This document shows, piece by piece, positions 56,523 to 64,000 of a stretch of 64,000 nucleotides of DNA (position 1 is its first letter; each line of letters starts with the position of its first letter). A program made the translations under genes and the position numbers. The stretch is taken from positions 1-64,000 of the forward strand of contig NZ_LMKH01000012.1 in the NCBI RefSeq assembly GCF_001421415.1, given 5' to 3'. This DNA is from Sphingomonas sp. Leaf208. Its GTDB lineage: Bacteria > Pseudomonadota > Alphaproteobacteria > Sphingomonadales > Sphingomonadaceae. The notes beneath the pieces are model-generated. The model had not been told where the DNA came from. It ran no database searches and saw only the letters and a program-made list of their open reading frames with translations.

Positions 56523-57764
56523 TCACAGGTCGATCAGGATACGGGTCGGATCCTCGATAGCATTTTTCAGTGCCACCAGGAACGTCACGGCTTCGCGGCC
56601 GTCGATCAGGCGGTGGTCGTAGCTGAGCGCCAAGTACATCATCGGGCGGATGACGATCTGGCCGTTGACGACGACCGGACGCTCCTCGATGCGGTGGAGG
56701 CCGAGCACCGCCGACTGCGGCGGGTTGATGATCGGGGTCGACATCAGCGAGCCGAACACGCCGCCGTTCGAGATCGTGAAGGTGCCGCCCTTCATCTCGT
56801 CCATCTTGAGCGCGCCTTCCTTGGCGCGCTTGCCGAAGTCGCCGATCGTCTTCTCGATCGTCGCGACCGACATCTGGTCGGCATCGCGGATCACGGGGAC
56901 GACGAGGCCGCCCGGCGACGAGACCGCGACCGAGATATCGGCGTAATCGTGATAGACGATGTCGTCGCCGTCGATCGACGCGTTGACCGACGGGATGTCG
57001 CGCAGCGCCATCGTCGCGGCCTTCACGAAGAAGCCCATGAAGCCCAACCGGACGCCGTGCTTCTTCTCGAACAGGTCCTTGTACTTGGCGCGCGCCTCGA
57101 TCACCGCGGTCATGTCGACGTCGTTGAACGTCGTCAGCATCGCGGCGGTGTTCTGCGCTTCCTTGAGGCGCTTGGCGATCGTCTGGCGGAGGCGCGTCAT
57201 GCGCACGCGCTCTTCGCCGCGACCCGATGCGGCAGCAGGAGCTGCTGCCGGTGCGGGTGCTGCGGCGGGCGCAGGCGCTGGCTTGCTCGATGCGGCGGCA
57301 GTCACGTCTTCCTTGGTGATGCGACCGTCGCGGCCGGTGCCCTTGACGGTGCCGGGGTCGACGCCGTGCTCGAGCACCGCGCGGCGGACCGACGGGGAGA
57401 GCGCGGCGGGGGAGTCGCTGGTGCCGGCGCCGGGCTGGTCGCCGTACCCTGCGCCGGACTCGTCCTTGGCGGGTGCGGAAAGGGCTGCGGCGGGTGCAGG
57501 CGCAGGAGCCGACGCAGCGGCGCCGTCACCGGAGTCGATCGTGGCGAGCATCGCGCCGACCTGCACGGTGTCGCCGACGGCGACCGCGTGCTGGCCCATG
57601 ACGCCGGCGACCGGTGACGGGACCTCGACCGAGACCTTGTCGGTCTCGAGGCTGGCGATCGGCTCGTCGACCGCGACGGGATCGCCGGGCTGCTTCAGCC
57701 ACTCGCCGAGGGTGGCTTCGGTGATCGATTCACCCAGGACGGGGACGGTGACTTCGGTTGCCAT
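56523..57764 (-). CDS. sucB: Dihydrolipoyl succinyltransferase (E2 of 2-oxoglutarate dehydrogenase)
   Basis: Transfers succinyl groups from the lipoyl arm to coenzyme A. 413 residues: N-terminal lipoyl domain with modified lysine K43 (ETDKVSVEV), an Ala/Pro-rich linker, the E1/E3-binding domain ([30 protein letters not shown]), a second linker and the catalytic domain ending [17 protein letters not shown] with the active histidine and aspartate. Between sucA and the DUF433 gene, same strand. Confidence 0.97.
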   Translation of the reverse strand: MATEVTVPVLGESITEATLGEWLKQPGDPVAVDEPIASLETDKVSVEVPSPVAGVMGQHAVAVGDTVQVGAMLATIDSGDGAAASAPAPAPAAALSAPAKDESGAGYGDQPGAGTSDSPAALSPSVRRAVLEHGVDPGTVKGTGRDGRITKEDVTAAASSKPAPAPAAAPAPAAAPAAASGRGEERVRMTRLRQTIAKRLKEAQNTAAMLTTFNDVDMTAVIEARAKYKDLFEKKHGVRLGFMGFFVKAATMALRDIPSVNASIDGDDIVYHDYADISVAVSSPGGLVVPVIRDADQMSVATIEKTIGDFGKRAKEGALKMDEMKGGTFTISNGGVFGSLMSTPIINPPQSAVLGLHRIEERPVVVNGQIVIRPMMYLALSYDHRLIDGREAVTFLVALKNAIEDPTRILIDL

Positions 57765-57783
57765 GTTTGCTTCTACCTTTTGT

Positions 57784-57853
57784 GCTCCCGCGGACGCAGG
57801 GGCCTAGGGTTACTCTGCCGGACCCTGGCTTCCTGCTTTCGCAGGAAAACAGG
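57784..57853. repeat. Palindromic repeat, short B-like copy
   Basis: CCTGCTTTCGCAGGAAAACA GGG forms a hairpin, preceded by TCCCGCGGACGCAGG and CCGGACCCTGG; a diverged single copy between sucB and sucA. Confidence 0.55.
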
Positions 57854-57865
57854 GAGCGGGTTCAA

Positions 57866-60799
57866 TCAGTTTGCGCGGGTGCGGCGGATTTCGTCGCGGA
57901 CGGAGTGGCCGAGCGCGTCGGCGACGAGCGCGCCCTGTTCGGCCTGGTGACGCTTCATCAGGCCGGTCGCGGGCGATGCCGAGGCGTTGCGCCCGGCGTA
58001 ACGCGCGCGCTTCACCGGTGAGTCGACCGTTGCCAGCGCCTCCTCGATCAGCGGCTCGACGAAGAACCAGTAGCCGTTGTTCTTCGGCTCTTCCTGCGCC
58101 CAGACGATCTCTTCCAGGTTCGGCATCCGTGCGACGCGCTCGGCGATCGGGTTGCCGGGGAAGGGATAGAGCTGTTCGACGCGGACGATCTGCGTGTCGG
58201 TGTCGCCCGCCGCGTCGCGTGCCTCGATCAGGTCGTACGCGACCTTGCCGGTGCACAGGACCAGACGCTTCGTGTCGACGTCGGCGGCCGGATTGGTATC
58301 CGACAACAGACGGCGGAAGTGGCTGTCACCCTGGAAATCCTCCGCGTTCGACACCGCCAGCTTGTGCCGCAGCAACGACTTCGGCGTCATCACGATCAGC
58401 GGCTTGCGGAAGTTGCGATGCATCTGCCGGCGGAGCAGGTGGAAATAGTTCGCCGGGCTGGTGCAGTTCGCGACCTGGATATTGTCGTCCGCGCACGATT
58501 GCAGGAAGCGCTCGGGACGTGCCGAGCTGTGCTCCGGCCCCTGCCCCTCATAGCCGTGCGGGAGCAGCATCACGAGGCCGTTGGCGCGGAGCCACTTCGA
58601 CTCGCCGGACGTGATGAACTGATCGATCATGATCTGCGCGCCGTTGACAAAATCGCCGAACTGCGCCTCCCAGAGGACCAAAGTCTTCGGGTCGGCGAGC
58701 GCATAGCCATATTCGAACCCGAGCACGCCGTATTCGGAAAGCGGGCTGTCGAGCACTTCGAAGCGACCGTGTTCGATCTCCTGCAACGGCACGTATTTGT
58801 GCTCGTCCGTCTGGTCGACCCAGACGGCGTGGCGCTGCGAGAAAGTGCCGCGGCCCGAATCCTGGCCGGACAGACGGACGCCGTAGCCTTCCGAGAGCAG
58901 GCCGCCGAACGCTAGCGCTTCGCCGGTCGCCCAGTCGAAGCCCTTGCCCGACTTGAACATCTCGCGCTTGGCATCGATCACGCGGTTGAGCGTCTTGTGG
59001 ATCTTCACGCTGTCCGGGATCGTCGTCAGCGTGCGGCCAAGCGAATCGAACAGCTTCGTGCTGAGGCCGGTCTCGACGTTGCGGCGTGCCGACGCGCCAT
59101 CGGTCGGCGCGCTGAGGCCGGTCCAGCGACCGCCGAACCAGTCGGCCTTGTTGGGCTTGTACGACGACCCGGCTTCGAACTCACCCTCGAGACGGAGCGT
59201 GAACTGCTTCACGTTCTCGTCGATCCAAGGCTGGTCGATCACGCCTTCCTTGATCAGGCGATCGCCGTACACCGAGCTGACGCCGGGGTGCTTGCGGATG
59301 ATGTCGTACATCAGCGGCTGCGTGAAGGACGGCTCGTCGCCCTCGTTGTGGCCGAAGCGGCGATAGCACCACATGTCGATGACGATGTCGCGGTGGAACT
59401 TCTGGCGGAATTCCATCGCCATCTTGGTCGCGAAGGTGACCGCTTCGGGATCGTCGCCGTTGACGTGGAAGACCGGCGCCTGGACGCCCTTGGCGACGTC
59501 CGACGGGTAAGGCGACGAGCGCGCGAACTGCGGCGAGGTCGTGAAGCCGACCTGGTTGTTGATGATGAAGTGGACGCAGCCGCCGGTATTGTAGCCGCGG
59601 ATGCCCGAGAAGCCGAGGCACTCCCAGACGATCCCCTGCCCTGCGAACGCCGCATCGCCGTGGATCAGCACGGGCAGGCTCGCCACATGATCCTTGAGAT
59701 CGTTGTTGAGCGTCTGGATCGCGCGCGTCTTGCCGAGCACGACGGGGTCGGCGGCTTCGAGATGCGACGGGTTGGCGACCAGGCTCATGTGAACCTTGTG
59801 GCCGTCGAACTCGCGATCGGTGCTGGTACCGAGATGATACTTCACGTCGCCCGAGCCGCCGATGTCGTCGGGATTGGCCGAACCACCGGCGAATTCGTGG
59901 AAGATCACGCGCAACGGCTTGGCCATCACGTTCGCCAGCACGTTGAGGCGACCGCGATGCGCCATGCCGATGACGAGCTCGCGCACGCCCATCTGGCCGC
60001 CATACTTGATCACGCTCTCAAGCGCGGGAATCATCGATTCGCCGCCGTCGAGCCCGAAGCGCTTCGTGCCGACATACTTCTTGCCGAGGAATTTCTCCCA
60101 CTGCTCGGCCTGGATCACCTTGGTAAGGATCGCCTTCTTGCCGTCGGTGGAGAATTCGATCGCCTTGTCCTGGCCCTCCATGCGCTCCTGGAGGAAGCGG
60201 CGCTCCTCGACGTCGGAGATGTGCATGTATTCGAGGCCGACATTGCCGCAATAGTTCTTGCGCAGCGTGTCAACGAGCTCGCGGATCGAGACCCATTCGA
60301 AGCCCATCGTGCCCCCGAGATAGACCTTCCGATCGATGTCGCCGTCCGAGAAGCCGTGATATTCGGTCTTCAGATCCTCGGGCATCTCGCGCTTCGAGAG
60401 GCCGAGCGGATCGAGGTTGGCGGCGAGGTGACCACGGACGCGATAGGTGCGGACGAGCAACTGCGCGCGGATCGCGTCGGCCGCGGCCTTGGCGATCTCT
60501 TCCTTAGAGACGGGCGCGGGTGCCGCTGCGGCGGGGGCTGGTTTCCCCTTTGCGGGCTTGGGCGCGGGCTCCATCTGGGTGGGATCGAGCGCTGCGGTCA
60601 GGTCGTCCGTGGTGGTGAGCGGCCAGCGGGCGCTCTCCCAGCTCGGGCCCTGCGCGGAGCCTTCGAGACCCTCGAAGAACGCGCGCCAACCGGATTCGAC
60701 CGAGGCCGGGTCCGCGTTGAACTTGGCGTAGAGTGTCTCCACGAACGCCGGGCTGACGCCGGCTGCGATATCGCTGAAATCCTGGCCTTCGTAGCCCAT
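57866..60799 (-). CDS. sucA: 2-oxoglutarate dehydrogenase E1 component
   Basis: Thiamine-diphosphate-dependent decarboxylase of the TCA cycle. 977 residues beginning MGYEGQDFSDIAAGVSPAFV (start 60799; upstream in-frame codons are repeat DNA). Visible blocks: LANLDPLGL, EYMHISDVEERRFLQERME, MAHRGRLNVLANV, IHGDAAFAGQGIVWECLGFS, NNQVGFTT and the thiamine-binding GFEYGYALADPKTLVLWEAQF with LLPHGYEGQGPEHSSARPER. Second last in the order sucD-sucA-sucB-lpd. Confidence 0.98.
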   Translation of the reverse strand: MGYEGQDFSDIAAGVSPAFVETLYAKFNADPASVESGWRAFFEGLEGSAQGPSWESARWPLTTTDDLTAALDPTQMEPAPKPAKGKPAPAAAAPAPVSKEEIAKAAADAIRAQLLVRTYRVRGHLAANLDPLGLSKREMPEDLKTEYHGFSDGDIDRKVYLGGTMGFEWVSIRELVDTLRKNYCGNVGLEYMHISDVEERRFLQERMEGQDKAIEFSTDGKKAILTKVIQAEQWEKFLGKKYVGTKRFGLDGGESMIPALESVIKYGGQMGVRELVIGMAHRGRLNVLANVMAKPLRVIFHEFAGGSANPDDIGGSGDVKYHLGTSTDREFDGHKVHMSLVANPSHLEAADPVVLGKTRAIQTLNNDLKDHVASLPVLIHGDAAFAGQGIVWECLGFSGIRGYNTGGCVHFIINNQVGFTTSPQFARSSPYPSDVAKGVQAPVFHVNGDDPEAVTFATKMAMEFRQKFHRDIVIDMWCYRRFGHNEGDEPSFTQPLMYDIIRKHPGVSSVYGDRLIKEGVIDQPWIDENVKQFTLRLEGEFEAGSSYKPNKADWFGGRWTGLSAPTDGASARRNVETGLSTKLFDSLGRTLTTIPDSVKIHKTLNRVIDAKREMFKSGKGFDWATGEALAFGGLLSEGYGVRLSGQDSGRGTFSQRHAVWVDQTDEHKYVPLQEIEHGRFEVLDSPLSEYGVLGFEYGYALADPKTLVLWEAQFGDFVNGAQIMIDQFITSGESKWLRANGLVMLLPHGYEGQGPEHSSARPERFLQSCADDNIQVANCTSPANYFHLLRRQMHRNFRKPLIVMTPKSLLRHKLAVSNAEDFQGDSHFRRLLSDTNPAADVDTKRLVLCTGKVAYDLIEARDAAGDTDTQIVRVEQLYPFPGNPIAERVARMPNLEEIVWAQEEPKNNGYWFFVEPLIEEALATVDSPVKRARYAGRNASASPATGLMKRHQAEQGALVADALGHSVRDEIRRTRAN

Positions 60800-60815
60800 C
60801 GTTCTCGTCCTCAGT

Positions 60816-60953
60816 GTCCCTCTCCCCGCGGGGGAGAGGGAGGGGCCCGCCCGCACTTGCGGGTGGGAGGGTGAGGGCACGGGCGGTCACGTGCCCTCAC
60901 CCTTCCGCTGCCAAGTGGCAGCTCCTTCCCTCTCCCCGGGGGGAGAGGGGTAG
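60816..60953. repeat. Palindromic repeat family F, paired copy
   Basis: TCCCTCTCCCCGCGGGGGAG AGGGAGGGGCC, then GGGTGGGAGGGTGAGGGCAC and inverted GTGCCCTCACCC, CCCTCTCCCCGGGGGGAGAG G. It separates sucD from sucA. Confidence 0.85.
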
Positions 60954-60958
60954 TCAGC

Positions 60959-61843
60959 TCAACCCTTCAACACGCTCAGCAGCGTCTCGCCGAGCAGGCT
61001 GGGGCTTTCCGAGACCTTGATCCCGGCAGCTTCCATCGCCGCGATCTTGCTCTCCGCGTCGCCCTTGCCGCCCGACACGATCGCGCCGGCATGGCCCATG
61101 CGACGGCCCGGAGGCGCCGTACGACCGGCGATGAAGCCTGCCATCGGCTTCGACCGACCGCGCTTGGCTTCGTCGCGAAGGAACTGTGCCGCCTGCTCTT
61201 CTGCGTCGCCGCCGATTTCGCCGATCATGATGATCGACTGGGTCTCGTCGTCGGCGAGGAACAGCTCGAGCACGTCGATGAAGTTCGTGCCGTTGACGGG
61301 ATCGCCACCGATGCCGACCGCTGTCGTCTGACCAAGGCCTGCGTTCGACGTCTGGAACACCGCCTCATAGGTGAGCGTGCCTGAACGGCTGACAACGCCG
61401 ACCGAACCCTTCTTGAAGATCGAGCCCGGCATGATGCCGATCTTGCACTCGCCGGGGGTCAGCACGCCGGGGCAGTTCGGGCCGATCAGGCGCGACTTGG
61501 AGCCCGACAGCGCGCGCTTGACCTTGACCATGTCGAGCACGGGAATGCCCTCGGTGATCGCGACGATCAGCTCGATCTCGGCGTCGATCGCCTCGAGGAT
61601 CGAATCGGCGGCGAAGGGGGGCGGCACGTAGATGACCGACGCGGTCGCGCCGGTCATCGCCTTGGCTTCAGCGACGGTGTTGTAGACCGGGAGGTCGAGG
61701 TGGGTCGTGCCGCCCTTGCCGGGCGTGACGCCGCCGACCATCTGCGTGCCGTACTCCAGCGCCATCTTGGTGTGGAAGCTGCCGGTTTCGCCGGTCATGC
61801 CCTGGGTGATGACCTTGGTGTTCTTGTCGACGAGGATGCTCAT
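60959..61843 (-). CDS. sucD: Succinyl-CoA synthetase alpha subunit
   Basis: Substrate-level phosphorylation from succinyl-CoA. 294 residues with [20 protein letters not shown], the YNTVAEAK region, [20 protein letters not shown] and the phosphohistidine H251 in [20 protein letters not shown]. The start ATG at 61843 gives the usual [12 protein letters not shown]. The beta-subunit gene sucC, often directly upstream, is not in the window: a GIY-YIG gene stands there. Confidence 0.97.
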   Translation of the reverse strand: MSILVDKNTKVITQGMTGETGSFHTKMALEYGTQMVGGVTPGKGGTTHLDLPVYNTVAEAKAMTGATASVIYVPPPFAADSILEAIDAEIELIVAITEGIPVLDMVKVKRALSGSKSRLIGPNCPGVLTPGECKIGIMPGSIFKKGSVGVVSRSGTLTYEAVFQTSNAGLGQTTAVGIGGDPVNGTNFIDVLELFLADDETQSIIMIGEIGGDAEEQAAQFLRDEAKRGRSKPMAGFIAGRTAPPGRRMGHAGAIVSGGKGDAESKIAAMEAAGIKVSESPSLLGETLLSVLKG

Positions 61844-61863
61844 TCTATCTCCAGTCCGGTCCG

Positions 61864-61893
61864 CCCCGGCGAAGGCCGGGGTCCAGTTGGGAA
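61864..61893. repeat. Left inverted repeat flanking the GIY-YIG gene (family C arm)
   Basis: 30-nt arm CCCCGGCGAAGGCCGGGG plus TCCAGTTGGGAA; its exact inverse is at 62203-62232. Confidence 0.9.
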
Positions 61894-61898
61894 GGCGG

Positions 61899-62195
61899 TC
61901 ATGGTAACGCGATACGATCGTACAGGTCATCCCAAGCAGGATTGAACCCTTCGATCTCACGCACTTTCCAGGCCCGCTTCCACTCCTTCATTTGCAGCTC
62001 GCGCTGCCGTGCCGCTTCCCATTCACCGCAGGCCTCGTACCAGACGAGGATCTTGCAGCCGTAACGCTTGGTGAAACCGCCGAAACCGTTGCGGTGCTCC
62101 CACACACGCTTTGGCAGGTTTACGGTCGAACCGAGGTAGATCGCACCGTTGGGGAAGTTGGTCATGATGTAGACGAACGCTTGTTCTTCCATCAT
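61899..62195 (-). CDS. GIY-YIG superfamily endonuclease (small, URI-type)
   Basis: 98 residues: [20 protein letters not shown] contains the paired Y-I and Y-L positions of GIY-YIG (VYIM...IYLG), then [20 protein letters not shown] with the catalytic arginine, and the downstream E in [15 protein letters not shown]. It resembles the solitary GIY-YIG proteins that are common in sphingomonads. It is bracketed by identical inverted repeats 6 and 8 nt outside the gene. Cellular role unknown. Confidence 0.88.
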   Translation of the reverse strand: MMEEQAFVYIMTNFPNGAIYLGSTVNLPKRVWEHRNGFGGFTKRYGCKILVWYEACGEWEAARQRELQMKEWKRAWKVREIEGFNPAWDDLYDRIALP

Positions 62196-62202
62196 TTCGG
62201 CT

Positions 62203-62232
62203 TTCCCAACTGGACCCCGGCCTTCGCCGGGG
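62203..62232. repeat. Right inverted repeat flanking the GIY-YIG gene (family C arm)
   Basis: TTCCCAACTGGACCCCGGCC TTCGCCGGGG, a perfect 30-nt inverse of 61864-61893. Confidence 0.9.
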
Positions 62233-62270
62233 TGGTGGTTACTCCTTTTGGTTCGTCACCTCACCTCAAA

Positions 62271-63278
<1,008 letters not shown>

Positions 63279-63360
63279 TTACGCGCATTATCCCGCTACG
63301 GCAACCGCTAAAAGGACAAAAGGGGGTTGTTATTGCGAGTGGTTCGCATGTGCAATAAGC

Positions 63361-64000
63361 TTAGAGGTGGCCTTCGGCGAGATAGTCCTCGGAGCGCATC
63401 TCTTCGAGGCGGCTGATCGTGCGGTCGAACTCGAACCTGCCATCGCCGCTTTCGTAGAGGTCACCGGGTTGCGCATCGGCGGCGGCGAGCAGCTTGACCT
63501 TGTGCTCGTACAGCGCGTCGATCAGCGCCACGAAGCGCGCGGCCTCGTTGCGGTTCTCGGGGCCGAGCTTGGGGATGCCGACGAGGATGATGGTGTGGAA
63601 TTTGCGCGCGATGGCGAGGTAGTCGGCCACGCCGCGGGCTTCTCCGCACAGCTTCTTGAAGCTGAACACCGCGACGCCCTTGAGCGACTTGGGCACTCGG
63701 AGCGTGCGGCCCTGCACCACGAGGTCTTCGGCGGGGACGTGCTCGCTGTCGTCGGTCGAGAAGTCGGTGAGGCGGAAGAATGCGGCGGAGAGTTGCGCGG
63801 TCGCCTCGGGGCCGTTGGGGACGAGCCATGTGTCCTGGCTGCCGAGCCGGTCGCGGCGATAATCGACCGGGCCGTTGAGCGGGAGCACGTCGAGGCGGTG
63901 CTCGATGGTCGCGATGAAGGGCAGGAAATGCTCGCGGTTGAGGCCGTTCTTGTAGAGATCGGCGGGCGGGCGGTTCGAGGTGGTCACGATCGTCACTCCG
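63361..64000 (-). CDS. zapE: Cell division protein ZapE (AFG1-like ATPase), C-terminal part
   Basis: The gene enters from beyond the right edge and ends at 63361. The visible 213 residues show TSNRPPADLYKNGLNREHFL, the post-sensor part of AFG1/ZapE-type ATPases, then RLDVLPLNGPVDYRRDRLGS and FKKLCGEARGVADYLAIARKF with the IPKLGPENRNEAARFVALID region. The Walker motifs lie outside the window. It is upstream of mdh on the same strand. Confidence 0.9.
   Translation of the reverse strand, partial: GVTIVTTSNRPPADLYKNGLNREHFLPFIATIEHRLDVLPLNGPVDYRRDRLGSQDTWLVPNGPEATAQLSAAFFRLTDFSTDDSEHVPAEDLVVQGRTLRVPKSLKGVAVFSFKKLCGEARGVADYLAIARKFHTIILVGIPKLGPENRNEAARFVALIDALYEHKVKLLAAADAQPGDLYESGDGRFEFDRTISRLEEMRSEDYLAEGHL

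Noticed and set aside
58997-60874. 625-residue plus-strand frame opposite sucA
   Set aside because: Same reason: antisense to a clear gene, composition bias only.

Overview
The window is high-GC DNA from an alphaproteobacterium, most probably a Sphingomonas-like member of the Sphingomonadales. This is inferred from the proteins (SapC, TrcR/DUF1013, DUF1192, lactate-dehydrogenase-like Mdh, SleB hydrolase, DUF3597), from the alphaproteobacterial type of LexA box (GTTC-N7-GTTC) in front of uvrA, and from the many short palindromic intergenic repeats. No rRNA or tRNA gene was seen. No database search was possible, so family names rest on recognised motifs and overall protein pattern.

Layout. 1-1910: tail of a divergent gene, a GFA-type zinc protein, then rplJ-rplL behind a probable L10-type leader and closed by an intrinsic terminator. 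2031-5111 (minus): a three-gene overlapping operon (DUF2975 membrane protein, small HTH regulator, membrane protein) preceded by two identical 14-bp palindromes, and a proline-rich membrane-anchored protein. 5399-9819: secreted amidohydrolase, large exported protein and two small proteins. 9937-15650 (minus): zwf, Na+/H+ antiporter, a strong small-RNA candidate, SapC and a D-2-hydroxyacid dehydrogenase. 15709-18783: small exported protein, RhlE-type helicase and periplasmic thioredoxin-like protein. 19378-26774 (minus): GST, dienelactone hydrolase, MBL hydrolase, TrcR, a frameshifted glycosyltransferase with a metallophosphoesterase, and a quinone oxidoreductase. 26847-41220 (plus): DUF1192, clpA, a diguanylate cyclase, xseB-ispA-coaD, then peptidyl-prolyl isomerase, queA, EF-hand protein, tgt, small membrane protein, M16 peptidase and SleB. 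41367-46129 (minus): small proteins, cold-shock protein, glycine-zipper lipoprotein, the DUF3597 operon and a ParE/RelE-type toxin-antitoxin pair. 46190-47440: a conspicuously AT-rich island holding one frameshifted gene directly behind uvrA. 47443-53276: uvrA with SOS box, TonB-like protein, His-rich protein and a second diguanylate cyclase. 53277-54507: a 1.2-kb repeat-only stretch. 54508-63233 (minus): TCA-cycle cluster mdh, sucD, sucA, sucB, lpd, interrupted by a GIY-YIG cassette and a DUF433/DUF5615 toxin-antitoxin pair. 63361-64000: C-terminal part of zapE.

Functional links. The right end makes the 2-oxoglutarate dehydrogenase complex (E1, E2, E3) plus succinyl-CoA synthetase alpha and malate dehydrogenase; sucC is not in the window. 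queA and tgt give two steps of queuosine tRNA modification. xseB, ispA and coaD form a compact housekeeping run.

Most interesting parts: (i) the AT-rich island, where a two-domain protein (TIR/DUF4062-like N-terminus plus helical C-terminus) is split by one base in a C6/G6 tract and lies 2 nt behind SOS-controlled uvrA; (ii) a ~110-nt intergenic RNA candidate with a C-rich loop, a free UCCUCCC segment and a textbook terminator; (iii) a GIY-YIG nuclease gene standing where the spacer of a palindromic repeat pair normally sits; (iv) a (GGGGCTA)n tandem array able to form G-quadruplexes; (v) seven families of paired palindromic repeats.
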